In this document: positions 10,201-17,293 of the stretch, piece after piece | How positions within the stretch are numbered: position 1 is the stretch's first letter | How the letters are laid out: every line of letters begins with the position of its first letter | From: an uncultured Stenotrophomonas sp. | GTDB lineage: Bacteria; Pseudomonadota; Gammaproteobacteria; Xanthomonadales; Xanthomonadaceae | Length of the DNA: 64,000 nucleotides | Direction: 5' to 3' | NCBI RefSeq assembly: GCF_945952405.1 | Contig: NZ_CAMFIA010000004.1 | Location: 216,482-280,481 of the forward strand | Position numbers and translations under genes: made by a program | Notes under the pieces: model-generated | The model's input: the letters and a program-made list of their open reading frames with translations, nothing else | The model's database searches: none | What the model was told of the DNA's origin: nothing

Positions 10201-10821
10201 GTTGGCCTGGGTCTGCAGCTGTTCCGGCGCGCCGCCGGTGCGCAGGTGCAGGTCCAGCGCATCCTTGATGCGCAGCAGCTCTTCCTTCACCGCGCTGCCG
10301 ACGGTGTCCAGCAGTTCGCGGTTGCGTCCGCTCAGGCTGCCACGGGCATGATCGAGCTCGGCCTCGGTGGCGGTGGCGCTGTCCGGCGCGAACGCCAGCA
10401 ACACGCTGTCATGCACGCCTTCCTCGCCACGCGCTGCGCGGATTTCGTTGAGCAGCGGCATCAGCACGATCGGAATGTCGCGATGGCCGTTCTGTAGGCG
10501 CTCCAGGTAATCGGGCAGCAGCACGCTGCCGCGCATCAGGGTTGCGCAGGCTTCATCGCGATCCGCCACGCCACCGGCACCGATCGCATTGGCCAGCTGT
10601 TCGAGTTCCTCGGCCACCATCGCCGGGGCGTACAGCTCGACCATGCGCAGCGTGCCCTGCACCTGGTGCAGGTAGCCGGCGCAGATGCGCATGCGGCTGG
10701 CGTCGACCGGGTCTTCCGCGTAGTACTCGACCTCGTTGCGCACCTGCCGCAGGGTCTCGTCCAGCTCGGGCTTGACCCAGCCCAGCGCTGCGTGGCTCAT
10801 CGCATCGCGCAGACTGCTCAT
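4213..10821 (-). CDS. chpA: Giant hybrid chemosensory histidine kinase ChpA (PilL)
   Basis: CheA-type kinase that phosphorylates PilG and PilH to control type IV pilus extension and retraction. The chosen ATG at 10821 gives MSSLRDAMSHAALGW and 2202 residues; the 64 upstream residues of the open frame are ignored. Phosphotransfer-type motifs are visible at about residue 52 (LHQVQG, degenerate), 813 (HTLKGSG), 993 (HTMNGA) and 1468 (HTLKGGA). A CheA dimerisation/ATPase region follows, with HMLRNSVAHGLE near 1794, DDGAGLD near 1838 and GRGVGMDVV near 1887. A CheW-like domain comes next, then a C-terminal receiver with LLLDIEMPRMDG (Asp2128). Long Ala/Asp/Glu-rich linkers separate the early domains. 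P. aeruginosa ChpA is of similar size and plan. There is no pilK gene between it and pilJ. Confidence 0.92.
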   Translation of the reverse strand: MSSLRDAMSHAALGWVKPELDETLRQVRNEVEYYAEDPVDASRMRICAGYLHQVQGTLRMVELYAPAMVAEELEQLANAIGAGGVADRDEACATLMRGSVLLPDYLERLQNGHRDIPIVLMPLLNEIRAARGEEGVHDSVLLAFAPDSATATEAELDHARGSLSGRNRELLDTVGSAVKEELLRIKDALDLHLRTGGAPEQLQTQANELGAVADTLGMMGLGVARGVVVQQRDALRGVVEGRQQIDENLLLDIAGALLYVDASLDDQVAHLGAGGSGEDDPSAVENRRTVEVLAHEAIANFAAAREHFVAFIETSWNHAELQDVPRLLGDVSGALRMLDLGTAADYLRGVQQYIEAELIGRQRVPSGRQLDTLADAMASLEYYLEALRDRRPGREDILEITRSSLEALRYWPLPERDVVALEPFAAQPVEREPVEVQAASVQPAPIEIAVQPAAPAAGTVSLPLPDFTFDPPATAAAPARIDDGLMFGVPGAAAPLALHDDSEAPLVFAASSAPAPEVPQWDLAPFYPDADPHAAADDERSPTFASFDPVSFEQDGVEQGGATQWTLSGAVPVAPADTVAVEVEDAAVAIVPAEAGFGAAPAFDPVAAEHDAVAAGDDVVFRFDADALDNADDVLSLHAMETLSLEDDAELHPLLESVDAAAPAASVDTAVVADADGVAVEASPDVAAAVADVAVDAPAAAVSVIDIDTIAPIDFSEADAQFFAELSAAAADFNPQATAAAAPAPITAETAASAESGFEAGFDDDAENIDEDIREVFLEEFDDELANLGTLLPAWRMQPDNMDRLRPIRRIFHTLKGSGRLVGARTLGEFAWKVEGMLNRVLDGSRPPSPAVLAMVDNAHAALPQLNAALRHGQRITVDLQAMQAIADRVGAGEETYYVPLPVAAAPAAAPAAAEGEDEISRILEAEAIASVQAEAEPEPAPDAPGTPANIDSVLREILEAEVEVHQATLQEWLRSAQQAPLPVSDALLRAVHTMNGAFAMTEVPEITAVTGGAESYIKRALAAEVVPGDEGVAALDATAQAITATMEALQAEQPRIAPQEALAQRLQALAGELPEARWPMVGLEDEDEALETDAELEPIGDRADAIAPADPAQVAAEPPLETLADDHGTLEASAVVDAGLDAAELTGSDDLSRYFDAGWPAVPGEGEPAAADSAVLESIQPEAHAGAVAEAEASATLAGVEDAELTVADDLSPYLDASALPVDDRDADELPVSEVLDAGAIDLNTDVSVDLGENDDSDFDDAAALPLDSELSSLQDEMAAPGFAEPVTLAAALEAGLHVIDEEQTLADDGQWPVLGLQASELAPGEAEAFAEDADVGGEAAVGEGESAGQPSPATVDTYAAVAAAQDDAAPVRFFELEEAPGQGAAADGIDTEAALATQAPEQASPVAEADDAGAETLDFSVYDRELVDIFVEEGKDLLDHCDGLISELRDAPQDREVLAGLQRDLHTLKGGARMAGINAIGDLGHSIESLLEAVAAGRTDIERRDVQLLERGFDRLHQLLTRTGAHRVVEPAQDLVEAFEVRTTTDIAAASAAARAASETDAAPVQGTVAPATPADAPLSAPLPAEGAVDEDPLARPQQEQVRVRADLLDRLVNHAGEVAIYRSRLEQQLGAFRGAMGELERTNARLRDQLRRLDLETEAQIVARYQREQDQADQKFDPLELDRFSTLQQLSRALNESAADLGGLQGVLDDLSRQYDSLLQQQSRVSSELQDGLMRARMVPFDGLVPRLRRVVRQSGIDTGKQVHLTLEGTHGELDRNVLDRMVAPLEHMLRNSVAHGLEAPEQRRAAGKPEEGEIAIRLHREGSEIVLEVADDGAGLDREAIRRRAIDRGLLAADAQPGEQELDNLIFASGFTTADQVSQLAGRGVGMDVVRNEVRQLGGSVDIQSVRGQGVRFTLRLPQTLAVTQAVFVQIGETTFAVPVASVSGIGRLSRERFEAADSSYRYSGEDYPLYDLGSLVGQAPARADGQAQVPLLLVRAGDLRAAVAIDQVLGNREIVVKPVGLQIASVPGIYGATITGDGRVVVILDVAPLVRRFLANPTLPVLANAPRQERQVPLVMVVDDSLTMRKVTGRILERHNFEVSVARDGVEALERLEERVPDLMLLDIEMPRMDGYELATVMRADPRYKDVPIVMITSRSGDKHRQRAFEIGVQRYLGKPYQELDLMRNVYDLLGIARVRE

Positions 10822-10921
10822 GGACGCGCTCCGTTCGCCGACGCGCGGGGGCCGCGCGGGTTCTGGCGTGGGGAATGGAAATGCTTCATCGACTGGTTCC
10901 TTGCTCGCCGCCCTGCCCGCG

Positions 10922-12958
10922 TCACGCCGGCAGCTTGAAGTCGGCGACCGAACGACGCAGATCGGCCGCCAGCTGCGCGAGGTGGCCGATCGATTCGGCG
11001 GTCTGCCCGGCACCCTGCGAGGTCTGGCCGGTGATCTGCCGGATCACGCCCATGGTGCGGGTGATGTCCGAGGCCGCGGCCGACTGCTGCTGGGCGGCGA
11101 TGGAGATGTTCTTGATGAGGGTGTTCAGCGCATTCGACACGCGCTCGATTTCGGTCAGCGCGGTGCCGGCGTCCTCGGCCAGGCGCGCACCGGACACCAC
11201 TTCGGCGGTGGTCTGCTCCATCGAGGTGACCGCCTCGTTGGTATCGGCCTGAATCGCCTGCACCAGGTTCTCGATGCGTCGGGTCGCGCCGGAGGTGCGT
11301 TCTGCCAGGCGCTGCACTTCGTCGGCCACCACCGCGAAACCGCGGCCGGCCTCACCGGCCGAGGCCGCCTGCACGGCGGCGTTCAGCGCCAGGATGTTGG
11401 TCTGCTCGGAAATGTCGTTGATCAGTTCCACGATCGAACCGATTTCCTGCGACGACTCGCCCAGGCGCTTGATGCGCTTGGACGTTTCCTGGATCTGGTC
11501 GCGGATCTGGTCCATGCCCTGGATGGTCTCGCGCACCACGCCGGCACCTTCGGCGGCGATCACCACCGAGCGCTGTGCCACGTCGGCCGACTCGGCCGAG
11601 TTGCGCGACACCTGCTCGATGCTGGCCGCGATCTCGCCGATGCGGTCCGAGGCCGAGGTGATCTGGTTGGCCTGGTGGCCCGCCGCTTCGGCCAGCTGCA
11701 TGGCGGTGGCCTGGGTTTCCTGGGTGGACAGCGCGACCTTGGCCGAAGTGTCGTTGATGGTGGTCACCAGGTGGCGCAGCTCGTCGACGGCGTAGTTGAT
11801 CGCGTCGGCGATCGCGCCGGTCATGTCCTCGGTCACCGAGGCCTTCACCGTCAGGTCGCCCTCACCGAGCGAGGAGATTTCGTCCAGCAGCCGCATGATC
11901 GCCTGCTGGTTGCGGCTGTTGAACTCCACCTGGGTCTGGTAGCGCAGTTCCTGCTCGCGCGAGCGGCTGCGCACGTTGGTGGAGACGAAGCCGATGATCG
12001 CGATCAGCGACAGTGCACCGGAGACCACGCCGATCCAGAAGTTCGGGAACAGGCGGGTATCGGACACCGAGCCGAACGAGGAGAACGCTTCGAACAGCTT
12101 GCGGCTGTCGTCCAGCATGTGCGCCGAGCCCTGGCCCAGCGCGGTCGCCGCCGACTGTGCGGCGAACAGCTGGCGCGAACTGGCCAGGATCGCGTCGGCG
12201 TCCTGCTTCATCGCCTCCCACTTCTGCTGCGACTGTTCCAGCGCAGCGATGGCGGCGGCACCGCGCACGGCGGTGATGCCCAGTTCCTCGTTGCCGTTGC
12301 GCAGGCCGTCGAGCACCTGCGAGAACACCGTGATGTCACGCGCCAGCGCGTCGCCGGCCGTGGCCGCACCGCTGCCACCGGCACGCATTTCGGTCACGCG
12401 GCGGGCCATCGAGCCGGCCACCACCACCTGCTGCAGCGCGCTGTATACCTGCGCGGAAGGCGCGCCGGAGGCGGACATCGCCCGCACCAGCTCGTTCAGC
12501 TGGGCCTGCAGGCCCGGCACCGCGCCGGTGAAGTTGTTGGCGTTGCCCGCCAGGGCCAGCACGGCCGGCTCGCTGGCGACCAGCTGCCCGGCCTGCTTGC
12601 CGAGCGGCGCCCAGGTTTCACCCAGGGTGGAGATCGCGCCGGACACGCCCGGTTCCTTGCCGTAACGCCCCTGCAGGGTCGACACGTTCTGTTCGATCGC
12701 GTTGCGGGTCGCCTTGAAGGCGGTGAACGCCTGCGCGTTGCCGCCGACCGCATCACGGCCCTGGTTGGCCAGCTGCTGCGACAGCACCTGCAGGTCGGCG
12801 GCCTTGGAACCGGCATCTGCCAGGCGGCTGCCCTGCCAGGTGGCGACGCCGGTGTTGACGCCGAACAGGATCATCGATGCCAGCAGCAGGAACAACCAGA
12901 GGTTGCTGCCGCCCAGCCGCAGCTTGCCGGTCTTGGGGGCGTCCGAAGCAGTACTCAT
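10922..12958 (-). CDS. pilJ: Twitching motility methyl-accepting chemotaxis receptor PilJ
   Basis: Inner-membrane receptor feeding the ChpA kinase. The protein has 678 residues, a first membrane segment at about 18-40 ([14 protein letters not shown]), a periplasmic PilJ-type region, and a second membrane segment at about 306-330 ([18 protein letters not shown]). The C-terminal signalling domain contains the highly conserved hairpin tip, [37 protein letters not shown]. It sits 41 bases downstream of pilI and 100 bases upstream of chpA. The gap where pilK lies in Pseudomonas holds no gene. Confidence 0.93.
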   Translation of the reverse strand: MSTASDAPKTGKLRLGGSNLWLFLLLASMILFGVNTGVATWQGSRLADAGSKAADLQVLSQQLANQGRDAVGGNAQAFTAFKATRNAIEQNVSTLQGRYGKEPGVSGAISTLGETWAPLGKQAGQLVASEPAVLALAGNANNFTGAVPGLQAQLNELVRAMSASGAPSAQVYSALQQVVVAGSMARRVTEMRAGGSGAATAGDALARDITVFSQVLDGLRNGNEELGITAVRGAAAIAALEQSQQKWEAMKQDADAILASSRQLFAAQSAATALGQGSAHMLDDSRKLFEAFSSFGSVSDTRLFPNFWIGVVSGALSLIAIIGFVSTNVRSRSREQELRYQTQVEFNSRNQQAIMRLLDEISSLGEGDLTVKASVTEDMTGAIADAINYAVDELRHLVTTINDTSAKVALSTQETQATAMQLAEAAGHQANQITSASDRIGEIAASIEQVSRNSAESADVAQRSVVIAAEGAGVVRETIQGMDQIRDQIQETSKRIKRLGESSQEIGSIVELINDISEQTNILALNAAVQAASAGEAGRGFAVVADEVQRLAERTSGATRRIENLVQAIQADTNEAVTSMEQTTAEVVSGARLAEDAGTALTEIERVSNALNTLIKNISIAAQQQSAAASDITRTMGVIRQITGQTSQGAGQTAESIGHLAQLAADLRRSVADFKLPA

Positions 12959-12999
12959 CGTTCAACCTCGATCTTCAATGCAGGGGGCGATACCCGGCC

Positions 13000-13530
13000 T
13001 CAGGCCGCGGCTTGCCGGAATTCAGGGGTGCGCGACAGCAGCGAGAGCGAGAACACGCCCCAGTCGTGGCCGTCGGCATGGAAGGCGCGATCGACGAAGT
13101 GGCCATAGCGCCCTTCGGCCAGGGTGCCGGCCGCGATCTGCTGGTCCAGTTCGAAGCTGCGCTGGCCGAACAGTTCATCAATGGTCAGCGCGACGTCGCC
13201 GCCGGCCTGGCGCATGATCAGCACGCGCTGGCCTTCCTGCTGCACGGTACGCGTGCCCTCCAGGAAGTACTTCAGGTCGACCACCGGGAACAGGTTGCCA
13301 CGCAGGTTGCCCACGCCCAGCAGCCACGGCTGCGCGCACGGCACCGGGGTCACCGGCGGCATCGGCACGATTTCCACCACTTCGCGGAAATCGGACACCA
13401 GCCGGCGCTGGCCGACGCGGAAACCGACGCCACGCCAGAGGTCCTGGGCGAACTGCCGCTCGGGCAGCTGCACCGCATGGGCCAGGCTGCGCCGTTCATA
13501 GGCTTCGAGGATGTCGAAGGGCGAGCGCAT
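13000..13530 (-). CDS. pilI: CheW-like adaptor PilI
   Basis: A 176-residue CheW-type coupling protein joining PilJ to ChpA. The CheW core is seen in VVEIVPMPPVTPVPCAQPWLLGVGNLRGNLFPVVDLKYFL, which contains the GVGNLRG and PVVDL strands conserved in CheW proteins. The ATG at 13530 shares one base with the pilH stop (TGATG), indicating coupled translation. The position between pilH and pilJ agrees with the Pseudomonas operon. Confidence 0.92.
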   Translation of the reverse strand: MRSPFDILEAYERRSLAHAVQLPERQFAQDLWRGVGFRVGQRRLVSDFREVVEIVPMPPVTPVPCAQPWLLGVGNLRGNLFPVVDLKYFLEGTRTVQQEGQRVLIMRQAGGDVALTIDELFGQRSFELDQQIAAGTLAEGRYGHFVDRAFHADGHDWGVFSLSLLSRTPEFRQAAA

Positions 13531-13892
13531 CAGGCCACCAGTTCGTTGATCCGCGCGATCAGTTCATCCTCGCGCGGCGGCTTGACGATGTAATCGGCCG
13601 CGCCCTGGCGCAGGCCCCATGCCTTGTCGGTTTCCATCGCCTTGGTGCTGACGATGATCACCGGGATGTGCTTGATCGCCGCGTCACGGGCCATCGCACG
13701 GGTGGCCTGGAAGCCACTCATGCCGGGCAGCACCACGTCCATCAGCACCAGCTGCGGCACCTGGTCGCGGACCAGCTGCAGTCCATCCTCGGCGTTGTCC
13801 GCTTCCAGCACTTCGTGGCCGGCACGGCGCAGCCACTGGGTGAACACCGCGCGGTCGGTGGGTGAATCCTCGATCAGAACGATACGAGCCAT
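13530..13892 (-). CDS. pilH: Single-domain response regulator PilH
   Basis: A 120-residue CheY-like receiver with nothing else attached. It shows the acidic pocket (VLIEDS), the phosphoacceptor Asp52 in LVLMDVVLPGMSG, the conserved Thr/Ser strand IIVSTK and a terminal IVKPPRE lysine. In the Pil-Chp system PilH opposes or buffers PilG and favours pilus retraction; that role is known from Pseudomonas and inferred here. It is 18 bases downstream of pilG and overlaps pilI. Confidence 0.92.
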   Translation of the reverse strand: MARIVLIEDSPTDRAVFTQWLRRAGHEVLEADNAEDGLQLVRDQVPQLVLMDVVLPGMSGFQATRAMARDAAIKHIPVIIVSTKAMETDKAWGLRQGAADYIVKPPREDELIARINELVA

Positions 13893-13910
13893 TGTGCCTT
13901 TCCCCCCTGG

Positions 13911-14312
13911 TCAGGCGTTGACGTATGTGCGGATGGCACCCAGCAGTTCTTCACGCGTGAAAGGCTTCGTCAGGTATTGCTCCGAGCCGACGATGCGTCC
14001 CCGCGCCTTGTCGAACAGCCCATCCTTGGAGGACAGCATGATGACCGGGGTCGCCTTGAACAGCTGGTTGCCCTTGATCAGCGCGCAGGTCTGGTACCCG
14101 TCCAGGCGCGGCATCATGATGTCGACGAAGATGATCTGCGGTTGCTGGTCTGCGATCTTGGCAAGCGCTTCAAAGCCATCGGTGGCGGTGACCACCTCGC
14201 AGCCTTCGCGCTTGAGCAGCGTTTCCGCAGTCCTGCGGATGGTCTTCGAATCATCGATGACCATCACCCGGAGTCCTGCGAGTTCCCCGCCCGCAGTCGT
14301 GTTTTCAGTCAT
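13911..14312 (-). CDS. pilG: Twitching motility response regulator PilG
   Basis: A 133-residue CheY-like receiver, first gene of the Pil-Chp operon. The receiver core starts at about residue 14 with VMVIDDSKTIRRTAE, the phosphoacceptor is Asp64 in IIFVDIMMPRLDG, the switch strand is VIMLSSKDG, and the lysine is in YLTKPFTREELL. PilG is known to promote pilus extension, signalling to the PilB motor in Pseudomonas and to FimX-like proteins in xanthomonads. A candidate promoter lies 55-85 bases upstream. Confidence 0.94.
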   Translation of the reverse strand: MTENTTAGGELAGLRVMVIDDSKTIRRTAETLLKREGCEVVTATDGFEALAKIADQQPQIIFVDIMMPRLDGYQTCALIKGNQLFKATPVIMLSSKDGLFDKARGRIVGSEQYLTKPFTREELLGAIRTYVNA

Positions 14313-14367
14313 TGCCTATCCCCAAGCGCACGGCCCGATCTCTGGCGGGGGCCGCTACGAAAGCGTA

Positions 14368-14397
14368 TCTATATCGCACTTCCCGCGCCCGCTTCAA
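14368..14397 (-). promoter_or_regulatory. Candidate sigma-70 promoter of the pilG operon
   Basis: On the minus strand TTGAAG (14397-14392) and TATAGA (14373-14368) are separated by 18 bases and would start transcription about 45-50 bases before the pilG ATG. The gap between pilG and gshB is 240 bases and divergent, so a promoter is expected here. This was found by eye; no transcript data support it. Confidence 0.4.
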
Positions 14398-14552
14398 GGC
14401 CGGCCCGTGGCACGGGGCACGGTGGCCGGCTGAACGTGACCGGTTTCGCAATGCGTGCGCGGGCGCCGGGCGGACGCTGCGTTGCAGTACGCCGGGGAGG
14501 CGCGCGGGCGGCGTTGCCGCTACCATCAACGTCTTGCCTGACAGGTGCGCCC

Positions 14553-15500
14553 ATGCCGTTGAACGTCATCGTGGTGATGGACCCCATCGCCCACATCAAG
14601 ATCGCCAAGGACACCACCTTCGCCATGCTGCTGGAAGCCCAGCGCCGTGGCCATGCCCTGCATTACGTGCGCCCGGGCGGGTTGGCTCTGGAGGGCGGCG
14701 TGGCGGTCGCCCAGACCGCGCCGCTGCAGGTCCGCGACGACCCCGCCGGCTGGTATGAGCTGGGCGCATTCAGCCGCACCGAGTTCGGCCCCGGCCAGAT
14801 CGTGCTGATGCGCAAGGACCCGCCGGTCGACGCCGAATACCTCTACGACACCCAGGTGCTGGACGTGGCTGCCGCCGCCGGTGCCTGCGTGGTCAACAAC
14901 CCGCAGGGCCTGCGCGACTACAACGAGAAGCTGGCGGCGCTGCTGTTCCCGCAGTGCTGCCCGCCCACCCTGGTCAGCCGCGATGCCAAGGCGCTGAAGG
15001 CGTTCGCGCTGGAACATGGGCAGGCCGTGCTGAAGCCGCTGGACGGCATGGGCGGCCGCTCGATCTTCCGCAGTGGCCAGGGCGATCCGAACCTGAACGT
15101 GATCCTGGAAACCCTGACCGACGGCGGCCGCAAGCTGGCGCTGGCGCAGAAGTTCATTCCGGACATCAGCGCCGGCGACAAGCGCATCCTGCTGGTCGAT
15201 GGCGAGCCGGTCGACTACTGCCTGGCGCGCATTCCACAGGGCGACGAGTTCCGCGGCAACCTGGCCGCCGGCGGTCGCGGCGAAGGCCGTCCGCTGAGCG
15301 AACGCGACCGCTGGATCGCCGCCCAGGTCGGCCCGGAAATGAAGCGGCGCGGCATGCGCTTCGTCGGCCTGGACGTGATCGGTGACTACCTGACCGAGGT
15401 CAACGTGACCAGCCCGACCTGCGTCCGCGAGCTGGACGCCCAGTATGGGCTGAACATCGCCGGCACCCTGTTCGACGCCCTCGAGGCCGGCCTGCGCTGA
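14553..15500 (+). CDS. gshB: Glutathione synthetase
   Basis: ATP-grasp enzyme that joins glycine to gamma-glutamylcysteine to make glutathione. From the ATG at 14553 the protein is 315 residues, the usual length for proteobacterial GshB. Typical blocks are VVMDPIAHIKIAKDTTFAML at the N-terminus, LMRKDPPVDAEYLYDTQVLD, NNPQGLRDYNEKL, the ATP-grasp loop LKPLDGMGGRSIFR, and GLDVIGDYLTEVNVTSPTCVREL near the C-terminus. The open frame extends far upstream, but only this start gives the family N-terminus. It overlaps tonB by one base. gshB beside pilG is conserved in Pseudomonas. Confidence 0.96.
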   Translation: MPLNVIVVMDPIAHIKIAKDTTFAMLLEAQRRGHALHYVRPGGLALEGGVAVAQTAPLQVRDDPAGWYELGAFSRTEFGPGQIVLMRKDPPVDAEYLYDTQVLDVAAAAGACVVNNPQGLRDYNEKLAALLFPQCCPPTLVSRDAKALKAFALEHGQAVLKPLDGMGGRSIFRSGQGDPNLNVILETLTDGGRKLALAQKFIPDISAGDKRILLVDGEPVDYCLARIPQGDEFRGNLAAGGRGEGRPLSERDRWIAAQVGPEMKRRGMRFVGLDVIGDYLTEVNVTSPTCVRELDAQYGLNIAGTLFDALEAGLR

Positions 15501-16384
15501 TGCCCCCCGCACCTGCCGTCCTGCCCCCGCCGCCGCGCGAAGCGCAACGGCTGGGGGCGACCATCGCGCTGTCGGTCCTGGTCCACGCCCTGCTCATCCT
15601 TGGCGTGGGCTTTGCCGTGAAGGGCGATGCGCCGCTGGTGCCGACGCTGGAGGTGATCTTCAGCCAGACCCGCACCGCACTGACGCCCAAGCAGGCCGAT
15701 TTCCTTGCCGCGGCCAACCAGGAAGGCGGCGGCGAGCACGACCGGGCGCAACGCCCGCGCGACAACCAGGCCGGCATCGTGCCGCAGGCGCAGTCCGGAC
15801 TCAGCCCGGTTCCGCAGCAGCGGCAATCGGCCGCGCCGGCACCGCCGCCGCAGGCGCGGGTGGTCAGCAGCCGCAACGGACAGGAGGTGGTGGCGCAGGC
15901 GCAGTCGCGGCCGCTGCCGGAACAGCCCGAACCGGATGCACCGCTGAGCGCGCGCGAGCAGCGCGACGTGGAGATGGCGCGACTGGCCGCCGAAGTGCAC
16001 CTGCGCTCGGCGCAGTACGCCAAGCGCCCGAACCGCAAGTTCGTCTCCGCCAGCACGCGTGAATATGCGTATGCCAATTACCTGCGGGCCTGGGTCGACC
16101 GCGCCGAGCAGGTCGGCAACCTGAACTACCCGGACGAAGCCCGGCAGCGCCGGCTCGGCGGCCAGGTGGTGATCAGCGTGGGCGTGCGCCGCGATGGCAG
16201 CGTGGAGAGCAGCCGGATCCTGCGCTCGAGCGGGACGCCCTTGCTGGATGAGGCGGCGCTGCGGGTGGTGCAGCTGGCGCAGCCGTTCCCGCCACTGCCG
16301 AAGACCGAGGATGCGATCGATATCCTGCAGGTCACGCGCACCTGGGTGTTCCTGCCGGGCGGCTCGCTGCACGACGACCGCTAG
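15500..16384 (+). CDS. tonB: TonB-family energy transducer
   Basis: Inner-membrane anchored protein that transmits proton-motive-force energy to outer-membrane receptors. The 294 residues comprise a short cytoplasmic tail, a membrane anchor at about 19-40 (ATIALSVLVHALLILGVG), a Gln/Pro/Ala-rich periplasmic spacer, and a C-terminal TonB domain from about 205. That domain includes NYPDEARQRRLGGQVVISVGVRRDGSVESSRILRSSG and the closing TRTWVFLPG. The start codon overlaps the gshB stop (TGATG). In P. aeruginosa the TonB next to gshB and pilG (TonB3) is needed for twitching motility, so a similar role is plausible here by synteny. No exbB or exbD is next to it. Confidence 0.9.
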   Translation: MPPAPAVLPPPPREAQRLGATIALSVLVHALLILGVGFAVKGDAPLVPTLEVIFSQTRTALTPKQADFLAAANQEGGGEHDRAQRPRDNQAGIVPQAQSGLSPVPQQRQSAAPAPPPQARVVSSRNGQEVVAQAQSRPLPEQPEPDAPLSAREQRDVEMARLAAEVHLRSAQYAKRPNRKFVSASTREYAYANYLRAWVDRAEQVGNLNYPDEARQRRLGGQVVISVGVRRDGSVESSRILRSSGTPLLDEAALRVVQLAQPFPPLPKTEDAIDILQVTRTWVFLPGGSLHDDR

Positions 16385-16525
16385 GGGGTGTTGCCCGGGC
16401 CTGCGGCCCGGAACCCGCTGGAGGCAACGGCCACAGCCGGAGCAACAGCAACCGCGGGCTTCCTGAGGGATGGCGGGACACTGTGGGTTTGCGGGGCCGC
16501 CATGAACCCACCTCGCCCGGCCAAG
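16385..16525 (+). repeat. Intergenic repeat, copy 1 of a family also seen at 19343 and 33897
   Basis: The gap between tonB and the convergent tsaB begins with a hairpin (CCGGGCC-TGC-GGCCCGG, 16395-16411). It continues with a run of CAACGGC/CAACAGC units, then GGCTTCCTG, and a TGGCGGGACACTGTGGGTTT block. The same order of blocks, with changes, recurs in the gaps near 19343-19510 and 33897-34061, so it is a dispersed element rather than unique sequence. A convergent-gene setting suits a terminator or REP-like role. Confidence 0.5.
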
Positions 16526-16570
16526 CGCGGCTTCTGCTCTTGCCTTCAGCGACCAACCCCGCCGAGAGGC

Positions 16571-17284
16571 TCAGCCGTTGGCCTTCGCCTTCGCCTCGCG
16601 CGCGGCCTGCTGCTCGACCAGGGTCAGTGCCACGTTGTCGCGCAGGTAGGCCGGCTCGACCTTCTCCGGGGCGATCGCCTCGCCTCGCGCGAACGCCGGC
16701 ACCGCCAGCGCCAGCACGTCCGACGCCCGCGGCAGCGCCGCGCCATCGAAGCCACGCAGGCCGGCGCCCAGCTGCGAAACCAAAGCACCTTCCGCCGCAG
16801 CGAAACCGGTGCCGACACCATAGGCCTGCAGGCCATCCGGCAGCGCCACCGCCGCCGGCGCACACACGCGCTCGGCATCGCGTGCGACCGGCAGGCCATC
16901 CACGCGCTCGAAGCGTGCGACGTACAGTTCACCCATGCGGGCATCGATCGCCGAGAGGATCTGCGTTTCGTCCGCCGGCGCGCGCAGCGCCAGCACCTGC
17001 AGCGTCGACACCGGCAGCAGCGGGCGGTCCAGCGCCAACGCGATGCCCTGGGCAATGGCAATCGCCAGGCGTACGCCGGTGAACGCACCGGGGCCACGAC
17101 TGAGTGCGATGCCGTCGAGCTGACGGCGGCCGATGCCGGCCTCGGCCAGCAGCGCCTCGGCCCACGGCAGGCTCAGCTCGGCATGCCGGCGCGGGGCGAT
17201 CTCGAAACGTTCCAGGACCTGCCCATCGACATGCAGGGCAACGGAACAGGCTTCGGTGGCGGTTTCAAAGGCAAGCAGTTTCAT
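16571..17284 (-). CDS. tsaB: tRNA threonylcarbamoyladenosine biosynthesis protein TsaB
   Basis: Partner of TsaD and TsaE in making the t6A modification at position 37 of ANN-decoding tRNAs. The 237-residue protein starts MKLLAFETATEACSVAL and contains RHAELSLPWAEALL and the conserved GPGAFTGVRLAIAIAQGIAL block, all typical of the ASKHA-fold TsaB family. It lies 9 bases downstream of the helicase gene, so the two are probably co-transcribed; a DinG/YoaA-type helicase beside tsaB is common in proteobacteria. Confidence 0.94.
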   Translation of the reverse strand: MKLLAFETATEACSVALHVDGQVLERFEIAPRRHAELSLPWAEALLAEAGIGRRQLDGIALSRGPGAFTGVRLAIAIAQGIALALDRPLLPVSTLQVLALRAPADETQILSAIDARMGELYVARFERVDGLPVARDAERVCAPAAVALPDGLQAYGVGTGFAAAEGALVSQLGAGLRGFDGAALPRASDVLALAVPAFARGEAIAPEKVEPAYLRDNVALTLVEQQAAREAKAKANG

Positions 17285-17293
17285 CGGATCAGG

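Noticed and set aside
10822-11013. 64-residue N-terminal extension of ChpA
   Set aside because: The extension overlaps the pilJ 3' end and is Arg/Pro/Ser-rich; the ATG at 10821 gives the expected start.
13977-14552. Long N-terminal extension of the gshB frame
   Set aside because: It overlaps pilG on the opposite strand and precedes the canonical GshB N-terminus at 14553.
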